DNA from: Streptomyces formicae
GTDB lineage: Bacteria > Actinomycetota > Actinomycetes > Streptomycetales > Streptomycetaceae
Reading direction: 5' to 3'
Length of the DNA stretch: 64,000 nt
NCBI RefSeq assembly: GCF_002556545.1
Contig: NZ_CP022685.1
Location: 2,294,001-2,358,000 of the forward strand
This document shows, piece by piece, positions 34,943-43,611 of this stretch. The notes below the pieces were generated by a model that saw only the letters and a program-made list of their open reading frames with translations, was not told the DNA's origin and did no database searches. The stretch's first letter is position 1. Every line of letters starts with the position of its first letter. The position numbers were made by a program, and so were the translations under genes.

Positions 34943-35022
34943 TCCCTAGCTCCCTAGCTCCCTAGCTCCCTAGCTCCCTAGCTCCCTAGCTCCCTAGCTC
35001 CCTAATTCTCTAGCTCTCTATC
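34943..35022. repeat. 8-bp CTAG-containing tandem repeat array
   Basis: The unit TCCCTAGC repeats seven times perfectly from 34943 to 34998, followed by three degenerate copies to 35022. Each perfect copy contains CTAG, a tetranucleotide usually rare in bacterial genomes. It fills the gap between the RidA-GNAT gene and the convergent GH6 gene, and the GH6 stop codon (35018-35020) lies in the last degenerate unit. Confidence 0.92.
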
Positions 35023-36049
35023 CCCTGGCCCTGCTCGCCAGTCCGAGCGCGTACTGCGGCCACCACTGCCCGGCCCTCGGCCCGCCCCTGCACGTCCCGT
35101 CGGACTCGCCCGGCCGCTTGATCCACAGATAGGCGTCGAGCGCGGGGACGCCGGTGCGCGCGGTGGGCGGGGTGCCGAGGGCGCGGCCCGGCGGATTGCA
35201 CCAGGCGAGATCGCCCCGGAAGGGGCCGTTGCCGTTGCGGCTGGTGTCGATGACGAAGTGCTTGCCGCCGCCGAGGGCCCCGGCGAGCCGGTGGCCGTAG
35301 TCCGAACTCACCTTGTTGGTCAGGTAGTTGGACACGTTGAGCGCGAACCCGTCGGCCCGTGCCACACCGGCCCTGCGCAGCGGGGCGACCAGTCGGCGCG
35401 GGTCGGGGATCCATCCTGCGTTGCCCGCGTCGAGGTAGACCCTCGTGTGCGGCTGGCGCTTGAGGCGCTGGACCGCGTGGGCGAGCAGGCCGTAGCGCTC
35501 GCGCGCGTTCGCCCCGCGGCACCCCGCCACCAGCTGGGCCACGGCGTCCGGTTCGACGATCACGTACGCGCTCCGGTTGCCGAGCCCCCTGGCGAATCCG
35601 TCGATCCACCGCCGGTACTGGGCGGCGTCGCGCGCGCCGCCCGATGAGTACGCGCCGCAGTCGCGGTGCGGGATGAAGTAGGCGACGAAGACCGGGGTGC
35701 GCCGGGCCCTGGCCGCGGCGCCGACGTGCGAGCGCACGACGGATTCCGCGCCGTCCCTGTTCAGCCAGACGGCCTGCGGGCGCCCGGCGATGCGCTCGAT
35801 GAGGCGGGCCTGCCCGGTACGTCCCTGCCGCCGCCACGTGGTGGCCTGGCGGGCCGCGGCGCTGTAGGGGTCGACCCAGAAGGCGGGCGCGGCGGCAGCG
35901 GCGGGCGCGGGCGCGGGCTCCCCCGCGCCCGCCGCGCTCTCCTGACCACACCCGGTCGCCACCGCGCCCAGCAGGAGGGCGCCGATGAGCAGGGACCGGG
36001 TGAGGCGGGAGCCGCGGGGGCGGCGGGCGCGGGCGGGTGGTCGGGACAC
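35018..36049 (-). CDS. Secreted lipoprotein, glycoside hydrolase family 6 (cellulase)
   Basis: A 343-residue GH6 endoglucanase or cellobiohydrolase. The N-terminus has a signal and lipobox (LLIGALLLGAVATGC, Cys near residue 30), so it is probably anchored to the membrane outside the cell. GH6 motifs: TPVFVAYFIPHRDCGAYS, VIVEPDAVAQL (catalytic Asp), VYLDAGNAGWI, FALNVSNY, HFVIDTSRNGNG and YLWIKRPGESDGTC. The GTG at 36049 has GGAG 9 bp upstream and gives the lipobox at the expected place. A longer frame is rejected because it is Arg/Pro-rich. No CebR operator (TGGGAGCGCTCCCA) is visible upstream. Confidence 0.88.
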   Translation of the reverse strand: MSRPPARARRPRGSRLTRSLLIGALLLGAVATGCGQESAAGAGEPAPAPAAAAAPAFWVDPYSAAARQATTWRRQGRTGQARLIERIAGRPQAVWLNRDGAESVVRSHVGAAARARRTPVFVAYFIPHRDCGAYSSGGARDAAQYRRWIDGFARGLGNRSAYVIVEPDAVAQLVAGCRGANARERYGLLAHAVQRLKRQPHTRVYLDAGNAGWIPDPRRLVAPLRRAGVARADGFALNVSNYLTNKVSSDYGHRLAGALGGGKHFVIDTSRNGNGPFRGDLAWCNPPGRALGTPPTARTGVPALDAYLWIKRPGESDGTCRGGPRAGQWWPQYALGLASRARG

Positions 36050-36265
36050 CGGGCGGCTCCAGGGCTCGGCGCCGGACCTGCCCGGCGCGTTTCCCGGAGT
36101 GTGCGGCGACCTCGCCGCCCCGGCGGCCCGTTCCCGGCCGGGTCGGCGCCGGTGCCCCCGAAAATCACTCCGACGGCGGGGTGAGGGCCCAAGTGGGTCC
36201 CCCTGGCGGGGGTTTGACCGCCTGTCGGCGGGGCGACGATTGCAGCCGGTGCGAGGCCAATCCCC
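36050..36265. other. 216-bp region upstream of GH6 gene
   Basis: Contains the promoter region of the GH6 gene and a small hairpin CCCCC-TGGC-GGGGG followed by TTT near 36200. No coding frame or known operator is visible. It joins directly onto the 78-bp repeat array. Confidence 0.45.
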
Positions 36266-36561
36266 AGCCCGTCCGGCGCTTGAGGACGAACACGGCGAAG
36301 CCGGTGACAACACCCACCACGGGCGAGTTCGGCCAGACGTTCAAGCCCGTCCGGCGCTTGAGGACGAACTCGGCGGAGCCGGTGATGACACCCACCACGG
36401 GGGAGTTCAGCCAGACGTTCAAGCCCGTCCGGCGCTTGAGGACGAACACGGCGAAGCCGGTGACGACACCCGCCACGGGAGACCTCGACCAGACCCCCTA
36501 GCCCGTCCGGCGCTTGAGGACGAACTCGGCGGAGCCGGTGATGACACACCCGCCACAAAAG
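36266..36561. repeat. 78-bp tandem repeat array, about four copies, A/B alternating
   Basis: Copies begin at exactly 78-bp steps (36266, 36344, 36422, 36500) with AGCCCGTCCGGCGCTTGAGG. Copies 1 and 3 share AACACGGCGAAGCCGG. Copies 2 and 4 share AACTCGGCGGAGCCGG. This suggests a 156-bp dimer that was duplicated. The core GTCCGGCGCTTGAGGAC is a common Streptomyces intergenic element. Because 78 is a multiple of 3, a repetitive frame reads through on the minus strand, but it shows no other sign of being a gene. The array sits between the end of the iminopeptidase gene and the GH6 promoter region. Confidence 0.9.
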
Positions 36562-36564
36562 ACT

Positions 36565-37518
36565 TCAGCTGGGCCGGAACCGATCCGTCGCCGAGACCAA
36601 CTCCTCCGCGACCCCCCGCGCCCCCGCGTTATGCCCCGCGTCGTCCACGAGGATCAACTCACTGCCGGACCACGCCCGCTGGAGCCGCCACGACGTACCG
36701 AGGAGGTTCCCGAAGTCCAGGCTCCCCTGCACCATCACCCCGGGGATGCCCGCGAGCGAGGGCGCGTCCCGCAGGACCACCTCGTCGCCGCCCAGCCAGT
36801 GGTCATGGGCGAAGTAGTGCGTGACCGTGCGCGCGAAACCGGCCCGGAACGCCGCGTCCTCGTAACGCGGCACCGACCTCGGCGGAGCGGGCTCGCACGC
36901 CGTCTCCCAGTCCGTCCAGGACCGGGCGGCCCGCGCGCGGACCTCGGGGTCCGGCGATTCGAGGAGGCGGTTGTAGGCCGCGGCCAGATCCCCGTCCCGC
37001 TCCCCCTCCGGCACCCCGGCACGGAACGTCTCCCACGCCTCGGGGAAGATCCGCCCGAGCCCCCGCGTCAGGAGACCCACCTCGGCGCGGCTGCCCGTGG
37101 CGACGCCCGTGAGGACCAGTTCCGAGACCCGGTCGGGATGCGTCTGCGCGTACCGAAGGCCCAGGACGGACCCGAAGGAGACGCCCCACACCAGCCACCG
37201 CTCGACGGCCAGGTGACGCCGCAGCAGCTCCAGGTCGGCGAGCAGGTGCTTCATCGTGTTGACGCCCATGTCAGTCGCCGGATCGCTCGCGGGCGGCGTG
37301 GACCGGCCCGCGCCGCGCTGGTCGAGCAGGACGATCCGGTACGCGTCGGGGTCGAAGTACCGGCGGAAGAAGGGCGTGCAGCCCGATCCGGGGCCGCCGT
37401 GCAGCACCACCGCCGGCTTGCCGAGCGGATTGCCGCAGACCTCCCAGTACACGCGGTTGCCGTCGCCGACGTCGAGCATGCCGTGGTCGTAGGGTTCGAT
37501 GTCCGGATAGAGGCCCAT
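36565..37518 (-). CDS. pip: Proline iminopeptidase (alpha/beta hydrolase)
   Basis: A 317-residue peptidase that removes N-terminal proline. It begins MGLYPDIEPYDHGMLDVGDGNRVYWEVCGNP, typical for the family. It has the oxyanion motif VLHGGPGSGCTPFFRRYFDP, the DQRGAGRS motif, the nucleophile motif WGVSFGSVLGLRYAQTHP (Ser in GVSFGS), and VDDAGHNA with the catalytic His. It is the last of five minus-strand genes with small gaps, 25 bp from the NarK-type gene. It is probably cytoplasmic. Confidence 0.92.
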   Translation of the reverse strand: MGLYPDIEPYDHGMLDVGDGNRVYWEVCGNPLGKPAVVLHGGPGSGCTPFFRRYFDPDAYRIVLLDQRGAGRSTPPASDPATDMGVNTMKHLLADLELLRRHLAVERWLVWGVSFGSVLGLRYAQTHPDRVSELVLTGVATGSRAEVGLLTRGLGRIFPEAWETFRAGVPEGERDGDLAAAYNRLLESPDPEVRARAARSWTDWETACEPAPPRSVPRYEDAAFRAGFARTVTHYFAHDHWLGGDEVVLRDAPSLAGIPGVMVQGSLDFGNLLGTSWRLQRAWSGSELILVDDAGHNAGARGVAEELVSATDRFRPS

Positions 37519-37543
37519 CGCGGCACCCTAACCGGCCCCGGGG

Positions 37544-38734
37544 TCAGTCCGCCTTCGCGTTTCGCATCCGCCCGTAGGCGTACACGCAGCCCGCGAGCGC
37601 CAGGTCGGAGAGCAGCATGAAGCCGATCGAGTACGAGTCCTTCGCACTGTAGATCGCCCCCATGACCAGCGGCGGTACGAAGCCGCCGAGACCGCCGACC
37701 GCGCCCACGATGCCCGTCACCGAGCCGACCTGCGGCTGCGGGGTGACCTGCGCGACGAGCGCGAAGACGCTGCCGCTCGCGGTGCCGAGGCCCGCCGCCA
37801 TCACCAGGAAGCTGAGGGTGCCCACCGGGCTCAGTGTCGGGTCGAAAGCCTGCACGACGGCGAAGAGGGCGACGACCGCGAGGGCGAAGGCGGTGACCGT
37901 GGCCGGGTGGATCCGGTCGGACAGCCAGCCGCCGATCGGCCGGAAGACCACGGTGACGAGCGCGAAGCCCGCCGCCTTGGTCCCGGCGTCCGTGGGCGAC
38001 AGGTCGTACCAGGTCTTGAGGTAGGTGGGCAGGTACACCCCGAAGGCGACGATGCCGCCGAAGCCGATCGCGTAGAGCGCGGACAGCTCCCAGGTGACCC
38101 GCAGCCGCCCCGCCTGCCCGAGCCGGGTGCCGAGGGACGTGGTGGGCACGGGCCGGTCGGGGCGGTCGCTGATGAGGAAGACGGAGAGCAGCGCGAAGGC
38201 GGCGAGCGCGATCGCCACGACGACGTACGGAAGGTTCTCGCCGTGCTCGGCGATGCGCGGCGTGAAGTATCCGGAGAGCGCCACACCGCCCATGCCCATC
38301 CCGAAGACACCGATGGCGAAGCCCCGGTGGGCGGGTGGGAACCAGGAGTTGACCAGCGGGACGCCGATCGCGAACGTCGTCCCGCCGAGGCCGAGCAGGA
38401 AGGCGACGGCGAGCATCGTGCCGTAGCTGCCCCTGGCCGGGATGATCAGCAGCACCGGGACGATGGTGAGCGCCGAGACCAGCGGAAACATCAGCCGGGC
38501 GCCGTAGCGGTCGGTGAGCGCGCCGACCGGGACGCGGCCGAGCGAGCCGACGATCACGGGCACGGCGACCAGCAGCGACTGCTGGAAGGAGCTCAGCCCG
38601 AGCCGGTCCTTGAAGTCACTGCCGAGCGGCGCGATCAGGTCCCAGGCCCAGAAGGTCAGTGTGAAGCCGACGGTGGCCACGACCAGATTGCGGTACGCGG
38701 CGGCGGAGGGCTTGACTGCCGGAGTGTCGTCCAC
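37544..38734 (-). CDS. narK: NarK/NasA-type nitrate/nitrite MFS transporter
   Basis: A 396-residue transporter with about 12 helices. The strings GLGGTTFAIGVPLVNSWFPP, RGFAIGVFGMGMGG, AGLGTASGSVFALVAQV and GSVTGIVGAVGGLGGFVPPLVMG match NarK/NasA nitrate-nitrite transporters. It could import nitrate or export nitrite. No nitrate reductase gene is nearby, so the assignment rests on the sequence only. The gaps are 25 bp to pip downstream and 9 bp to the UDG gene upstream. Confidence 0.82.
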   Translation of the reverse strand: MDDTPAVKPSAAAYRNLVVATVGFTLTFWAWDLIAPLGSDFKDRLGLSSFQQSLLVAVPVIVGSLGRVPVGALTDRYGARLMFPLVSALTIVPVLLIIPARGSYGTMLAVAFLLGLGGTTFAIGVPLVNSWFPPAHRGFAIGVFGMGMGGVALSGYFTPRIAEHGENLPYVVVAIALAAFALLSVFLISDRPDRPVPTTSLGTRLGQAGRLRVTWELSALYAIGFGGIVAFGVYLPTYLKTWYDLSPTDAGTKAAGFALVTVVFRPIGGWLSDRIHPATVTAFALAVVALFAVVQAFDPTLSPVGTLSFLVMAAGLGTASGSVFALVAQVTPQPQVGSVTGIVGAVGGLGGFVPPLVMGAIYSAKDSYSIGFMLLSDLALAGCVYAYGRMRNAKAD

Positions 38735-38743
38735 GCCCTCACG

Positions 38744-39511
38744 CTAGGAAGCGCCGCCCGCCCCGGCCCCCTCTGCTGGGCCGTCCGGGCGTAGGCCCGC
38801 CGCCGAGGCCGCGTCGCGCAGCACGTCCCGCAGCATCTCGGGGGTGAGGCGGCCGGTGAACGTGTTGCGCTGGCTGACGTGGAAGCAGCCGAAGAGGTCC
38901 AGGGGCGCGGCGCCGCCGTCCAGCGTGACCCGCGCCCCGTGGCCGAACGTGGGGCGGGGCCTCGGCACCGTCCAGCCCGCCTCCGCGAACGCGGGCAGCG
39001 CGGCCTGCCAGCCGAAGGCGCCGAGCACGATCACGGCCCTGAGCCGCGGCGCCAGCAGCCGCAGTTCGCCCACGAGCCAGGGGCGGCAGGTGTCGCGCTC
39101 CTCCGGAGTCGGCTTGTTGGCGGGCGGCGCGCAGTGCACGGGTGAGGTGATGCGGGTGCCGTGGAGGGTCAGGCCGTCGTCGGCGCTCTCGGCGGTGGGG
39201 CGCGAGGCGAGGCCGACGTCGTACATCGCCCGGTAGAGGACGTCGCCCGAGCGGTCGCCGGTGAACATCCGCCCGGTGCGGTTGGCGCCGTGCGCGGCGG
39301 GCGCGAGGCCGATGATGAGGAGCGAGGCGTCGTGCGGGCCGAAGCCGGGCACGGGCCGCCCCCAGTACTCCTGGTCGGCGAAGGCCGCGCGCTTGGTGCG
39401 CGCGACCTCCTCGCGCCAGTCGACGAGACGCGGACAGGCACGGCAGTCGGTCAGCCTCGCGTCGAGCTCGCCCAGCCCCTCCCTCTCCTCCATGTCCTCC
39501 GTGTCCTCCAT
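38744..39511 (-). CDS. Type-5 uracil-DNA glycosylase (UDGb family)
   Basis: A 255-residue glycosylase of the UDGb family found in actinobacteria and archaea. DCRACPRLVDWREE holds the first cysteines of the Fe-S cluster, and HCAPPANKPTPEERDTC the others. GLAPAAHGANRTGRMFTGD replaces the usual catalytic motif of family 1 and is typical of type 5. GCFHVSQRNTFTGR is motif B. It removes uracil, hypoxanthine or similar bases from DNA. Confidence 0.9.
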   Translation of the reverse strand: MEDTEDMEEREGLGELDARLTDCRACPRLVDWREEVARTKRAAFADQEYWGRPVPGFGPHDASLLIIGLAPAAHGANRTGRMFTGDRSGDVLYRAMYDVGLASRPTAESADDGLTLHGTRITSPVHCAPPANKPTPEERDTCRPWLVGELRLLAPRLRAVIVLGAFGWQAALPAFAEAGWTVPRPRPTFGHGARVTLDGGAAPLDLFGCFHVSQRNTFTGRLTPEMLRDVLRDAASAAGLRPDGPAEGAGAGGAS

Positions 39512-39530
39512 GCCTCCACCGTACGTACGC

Positions 39531-41063
39531 TCACGTCACCGCGGCCCCCAGCGCCACGAACCCGCAGATCAGCAGGAACAGGATCGCGAGCAGCGGCCAG
39601 ACGAACCGCAGGTACTTGTCGTAGCCGACCTTCGCCAGGGCCACCCCGCCGATGGTCACGGCGGTCGTCGGCACCCACAGGTTCATCCAGCCGCTGGCCG
39701 CCTGCCAGGCCGTGACGACGACCGCGCGCGAGACGCCCGCGAAGTCGGCGAGCGGGGCGAGGATCGGCATGGCGAGCGTCGCGTGGCCCGACGTGGAGGG
39801 GATCAGGAAGGCGAGCGGCAGGTTCACGACGAAGACGATGACGGCGAAGATCCCGGACGAGGTGCCCTTGACGACGCCCTCGATGGAGTGGAGCACGGTG
39901 TCGGTGATCTTCGAGTTGTTCATGATCGTCGTGACGCCTCGGGCCAGCAGGATGACGAGCGCGGGCGAGACGAAGTCGGCCGCGCCCTGGATGATCGTCG
40001 AGCTGAGCTTCTGCTCGCCCATCCGCGCGACGACCCCGACCAGGACCGCGGCGCAGAGGAAGAGCGCCGCCAACTGCGGGAAGGACCAGCCCAGTTCGAA
40101 TCCGTACGGCTTCGCGTCCGCCTTGCCCGTGAGCGCGCTCGACCAGGGCACCACCGAGAAGATCATGAAGGCGAAGACGAGCCCCGTCGCGACGAGCACC
40201 GCCTTGTGCAGCCCGGTCAGCCCCGGCACCTCGTCCGTCTCGGTGGCGGACTGCTCCCTGTCGCCCGGCAGGAACCCGGACAGGGAGCGCTCGGGATCCT
40301 TGCGTACGCGCTTCGCGTACCGGATGACGTACGCGATCGTGACGCCCGTGAGGACGATCCACATCGCGAAGCGCAGCACGATGCCGTCGCCGAGCGAGAT
40401 GTCGGCGGCGGACGAGGCGACGCCCGTCGCGAAGGGGTTGACCGTCGAACACAGGACGCCGACGCCCGCGCCGAGGATGATCGCGCCGACCGCGGTCATC
40501 CTGTCGTAGCCGAGGGCGAGCATCAGCGGCACGATCAGGCCGTAGAAGCCGAGGGTCTCCTCGGCGAAGCCCTCCACCGTGCCGAGGACGGAGAAGACGG
40601 CCATGACCCCGGCGATCAGCAGCGCCCCGCGCTCGCGAAGGCGGTGCGCGAGCCGCCCGATGCCGCGGTCCAGGGCGCCGGTCGCGAAGACCACGGTGAT
40701 GAAGGAGCCGATGGCGAGCACGAAGAGGAAGACGCCCGCGCTGCCGTACAGCGCGCCGACGTTGTCCGGCGCGACCAGGGACGTCTTCTCGTCCTGGATG
40801 CCGTAGAGGCCGTTGACCGGGGAGAGGAAGAGGTCGCCCAGACGGTCGACGAAGGACTGCCCGGAGTCGACGCGGTGGTAGGTGCCCTCCACGGGGGCGC
40901 CGGAGCCGTTGCGGTCGTACTGCCCTGAAGGGATGAGGAAGGCGAGCAGCCAGACGGCGACGGTGACGATCGCGAGGACGGTCAGCGCGCTGGGAAAGGT
41001 GAACTTCCCCTTGCGCGGCGGCTCTTCGGCGCCGGTCTCGCGCTCCGCCTCCGTGGCGCTCAC
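39531..41063 (-). CDS. YfcC-family membrane transporter
   Basis: A 510-residue membrane protein, about 12 helices, of the YfcC (C4-dicarboxylate/arginine-type) family. A cytoplasmic N-terminus is followed by FPSALTVLAIVTVAVWLLAFLIPSG. Conserved loops include GTVEGFAEETLGFYG, GVLCSTVNPFATGVAS and IPSTSGHATLAMPILAPLAD. YfcC proteins are thought to carry amino acids or peptides. It is translationally coupled to the upstream M20 peptidase gene (4-bp overlap), so the pair may import and hydrolyse a peptide-like substrate. Confidence 0.85.
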   Translation of the reverse strand: MSATEAERETGAEEPPRKGKFTFPSALTVLAIVTVAVWLLAFLIPSGQYDRNGSGAPVEGTYHRVDSGQSFVDRLGDLFLSPVNGLYGIQDEKTSLVAPDNVGALYGSAGVFLFVLAIGSFITVVFATGALDRGIGRLAHRLRERGALLIAGVMAVFSVLGTVEGFAEETLGFYGLIVPLMLALGYDRMTAVGAIILGAGVGVLCSTVNPFATGVASSAADISLGDGIVLRFAMWIVLTGVTIAYVIRYAKRVRKDPERSLSGFLPGDREQSATETDEVPGLTGLHKAVLVATGLVFAFMIFSVVPWSSALTGKADAKPYGFELGWSFPQLAALFLCAAVLVGVVARMGEQKLSSTIIQGAADFVSPALVILLARGVTTIMNNSKITDTVLHSIEGVVKGTSSGIFAVIVFVVNLPLAFLIPSTSGHATLAMPILAPLADFAGVSRAVVVTAWQAASGWMNLWVPTTAVTIGGVALAKVGYDKYLRFVWPLLAILFLLICGFVALGAAVT

Positions 41064-42412
41064 GCGCCGCCTCCCGGCCGGTGGTCCGCGGCGAACTCAC
41101 GGACGAACGCGCACATCGCGACGACCGTGTTGCGCAGCTCGGAGAAGAGGACGCGCTCGTTCGGGGCGTGCAGGTTGCACATGCTGTCCTGCGCCCCGAA
41201 CAGCAGCACCTCGGCGCCGGGCGCCGCCTTCGCGAGGCCGTTGACCAGCGGGATGGATCCGCCGGTCGCGACGTACGAGGCGTCCTCGCCCCAGCCCTCC
41301 TTCAGCGCGGCGAGCGCGGCGCGGTAGGCGGGCCCGCCGGTGGCGGCCTCGTAGCCGGGCCCGGTGTCGCCGGGCGTGACGGTGAGCGGCACCCCGAAGG
41401 GCCTGAGCGAGCGCAGGTGGTCGACGAGCCTGCCCCGCGCCTCCTGCGGGTCCTGGCGCGGGTGGAAGCGGAGGTTCAGCTTGGCGCGGGCGTAGGGGAC
41501 GACGGCCGAGGCCGCGTGCTCGACGCTCGGCGCGTCCAGGCCGATGACGGTGATCGCGGGCCCGCTCCACAGCCGCTCGCCGAGGCTGCCGCTGCCGATC
41601 AGCGGCACGCCCTCGCGCACCCCCGCGAGATCGCGGAACTCCTCCTCGGTGTACGTCGTGCCGTCCCACTCCTCGCGCCGCAGCCCCTCGACCGCGACGT
41701 CCCCGTGCACGTCGTGCAGCGTGCCGAGCGCCTTGAGGAGCACGAGGAGCGCGTCGGGCGCGGCGCCCCCGAACTCCCCGCTGTGGCGCGGCTCGTCGAG
41801 CGTCCTGACCTCCACGACCACCTCGCAGGCGCCGCGAAGGCCGGTGGTGAGGGTCGGGGTGCCCGGCCTGAGGTTGCCGAGGTCGGCGATGACCATCGCG
41901 TCGCACGCGAACCGCTCGGGGTCGCTGGGCGGATAGTCGTCGAAGGCGCTGCCGTACTCCTCCTGCCCCTCGATGACGATCTTGATCCCGACCGGCGGCC
42001 GCCCTCCGTACGCCCGCAGCATCCCGAGGTGCGCGATGACGTTCGACTTGTCGTCCGCGATGCCCCGGGCGCGCAGACCGCCCTCGACCGGGGTCGGCTC
42101 GAACGGCGGCGACTGCCAGAGCGCCTCGTCGCCGGGCGGCTGGACGTCGTAGTGCCCGTACAGCAGGACGGTGGGCGCGTCGGGGGTCGGGGGCAGGATC
42201 TCGCCGTAGATCACCGGGGCGGTGTCGGGCAGATCGAGGCGCTCGACGTGCGGGACTCCGGCGTCCCGCAGCAGCCCGGCCAGCAGGTCGTGCGCCTCCT
42301 CCACAGGGCCCGCGGGGAAGCCGGGGAAGGAGATCGAGGGGATCGCCGCGAGCCGTTCGAGGTCGGCGCGCAACCCGTCCATCAGACCGTCGACAGTGGC
42401 TTCGAGCTTCAT
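41060..42412 (-). CDS. M20-family dipeptidase/deacylase
   Basis: A 450-residue zinc peptidase. Metal-binding and catalytic motifs are LLYGHYDVQPPGDEALW (His and Asp), DDKSNVIAHLGML (bridging Asp), IEGQEEYGS (Glu pair), MVIADLGN (Asp) and CNLHAPNER (His). The dimerisation domain lies about 190-310. The ATG at 42412 is chosen with AGGGG 8 bp upstream. It is the first gene of a minus-strand run with YfcC, UDG, NarK and pip. Confidence 0.88.
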   Translation of the reverse strand: MKLEATVDGLMDGLRADLERLAAIPSISFPGFPAGPVEEAHDLLAGLLRDAGVPHVERLDLPDTAPVIYGEILPPTPDAPTVLLYGHYDVQPPGDEALWQSPPFEPTPVEGGLRARGIADDKSNVIAHLGMLRAYGGRPPVGIKIVIEGQEEYGSAFDDYPPSDPERFACDAMVIADLGNLRPGTPTLTTGLRGACEVVVEVRTLDEPRHSGEFGGAAPDALLVLLKALGTLHDVHGDVAVEGLRREEWDGTTYTEEEFRDLAGVREGVPLIGSGSLGERLWSGPAITVIGLDAPSVEHAASAVVPYARAKLNLRFHPRQDPQEARGRLVDHLRSLRPFGVPLTVTPGDTGPGYEAATGGPAYRAALAALKEGWGEDASYVATGGSIPLVNGLAKAAPGAEVLLFGAQDSMCNLHAPNERVLFSELRNTVVAMCAFVREFAADHRPGGGA

Positions 42413-42548
42413 GGGCAGCACCCCTGGGAGTCGTGTCCGGACCGTTTTGTCGTGATGGGTCCGAATTATCGGCGGCGGGGGTCAGCGGTTTCCGGACGGC
42501 TCGCCGGGAGCCGACGATGCCGCTCCGCGGCCGGACTAAGGTCGGTGC

Positions 42549-43007
42549 ATGGCTTCGGAGACTTCAGGCGGTGGCGGACAGGGCGGCGGGCACGGCGGTG
42601 GCCACGGCGGCGCACCGGGCAGCGGCCGAGCGGGCGGGGAATCCGTACGCGTCGACAGCTGGATCTGGGCCGTCCGCCTCGTCAAGACCCGCTCCAGCGG
42701 CGGCGCCGCCTGCAAGGGCGGCCACGTGCGGGTCAACGGCGAGCGGGTCAAGCCGTCGTACGGCGTGCACGTCGGCGACGAGGTGCGGCTTCGCCAGGCG
42801 GGCGGCCGGGAGCGGGTCGTGATCGTGAAGCGCCTGATCCGCAAGCGGGTCGGTGCGCCGGTGGCCGTCGAGTGCTACGTGGACAACAGCCCGCCGCCCC
42901 CGCCCCGCGAGGCGGTCGCCCCCGCGGGCGTACGCGACAGGGGCACCGGCCGCCCCACGAAGCGGGACCGCCGCGAGATGGAGCGGTTGCGCGGCGCGGA
43001 GGGCTGA
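42549..43007 (+). CDS. S4-domain RNA-binding protein (Hsp15-like)
   Basis: A 152-residue protein. A Gly-rich N-terminus (about 1-30) is followed by an S4 domain (RVDSWIWAVRLVKTRSSGGAACKGGHVRVNGERVKPSYGVHVGDEVRL). A basic C-terminus (TKRDRREMERLRG) fits Hsp15, which binds stalled 50S subunits carrying nascent chains. The ATG is well separated from the divergent M20 gene. Confidence 0.88.
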   Translation: MASETSGGGGQGGGHGGGHGGAPGSGRAGGESVRVDSWIWAVRLVKTRSSGGAACKGGHVRVNGERVKPSYGVHVGDEVRLRQAGGRERVVIVKRLIRKRVGAPVAVECYVDNSPPPPPREAVAPAGVRDRGTGRPTKRDRREMERLRGAEG

Positions 43008-43033
43008 GGCGCCCCGGGCGAAGGGCGCGGGGC

Positions 43034-43468
43034 TCACGAGCGGGCGCGCAGGCGGGCGATCAGCTCGACGGTCCTGTCGCGGCGCGCCCAGGCGATCCAG
43101 GCGAGGAACGGGATCAGGACCAGCGGCGTGGCCGCGTTCTCCCCGCCGAGCGCGGTGACGGTCACGACGAACGCGCCGATCATGAGGCCGATGAACGCCG
43201 TGGCGGCGAGCGAGGACAGCAACGGGATCAGCAGCGCGATGCCGCCGAGCAGTTCGAGGGCGCCGATGGTGTACATGCCGGGCGCGCCCCAGCCGAGCTT
43301 GTCGAAGGACTCGACCGCCGTCGGATGCGCGATCAGCTTGGGCACGCCGCTCGCGACGCCGAAGAACACGGCGAACAGGACCTGGAAGGTGCGCAGCGCG
43401 ATGCGGTGGGCGCGGCCGCGGGCGGGGGACGCGGTGGCTGCGGCGACGGTGGTGGCGGTGCTGGCCAT
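43034..43468 (-). CDS. DoxX-family membrane protein
   Basis: A 144-residue, four-helix DoxX protein. The first helix carries ALRTFQVLFAVFFGVASGVPKLIAHP, followed by GAPGMYTIGALELLGGIALLIPLL. It is usually linked to redox or sulphur metabolism, with no firm function. It is convergent with the S4 gene. The gap carries a weak GCGCCC/GGGCGC hairpin (43009-43028). Confidence 0.85.
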   Translation of the reverse strand: MASTATTVAAATASPARGRAHRIALRTFQVLFAVFFGVASGVPKLIAHPTAVESFDKLGWGAPGMYTIGALELLGGIALLIPLLSSLAATAFIGLMIGAFVVTVTALGGENAATPLVLIPFLAWIAWARRDRTVELIARLRARS

Positions 43469-43611
43469 GAGGGGCTCCTGATGCGCGGGGGTCGTCGTGC
43501 TGTCAAAGAGGTAGACCGACCCGCGGCACCGAACTCATCGCTCCGACAAGGAACTTCTCCCGCCGGTACCGGCACGATCCGCCGCTGCCACCGCCCCTTC
43601 CCCGCAGGTTC

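Noticed and set aside
36050..36265. CebR operator upstream of the GH6 gene
   Set aside because: TGGGAGCGCTCCCA or a close variant is not present.
36165..36476. Repetitive 103-codon frame with TGFAVFVLKRRTGLN units
   Set aside because: It is a translation of the 78-bp intergenic repeat. There is no ribosome-binding site and no other sign of selection for protein.
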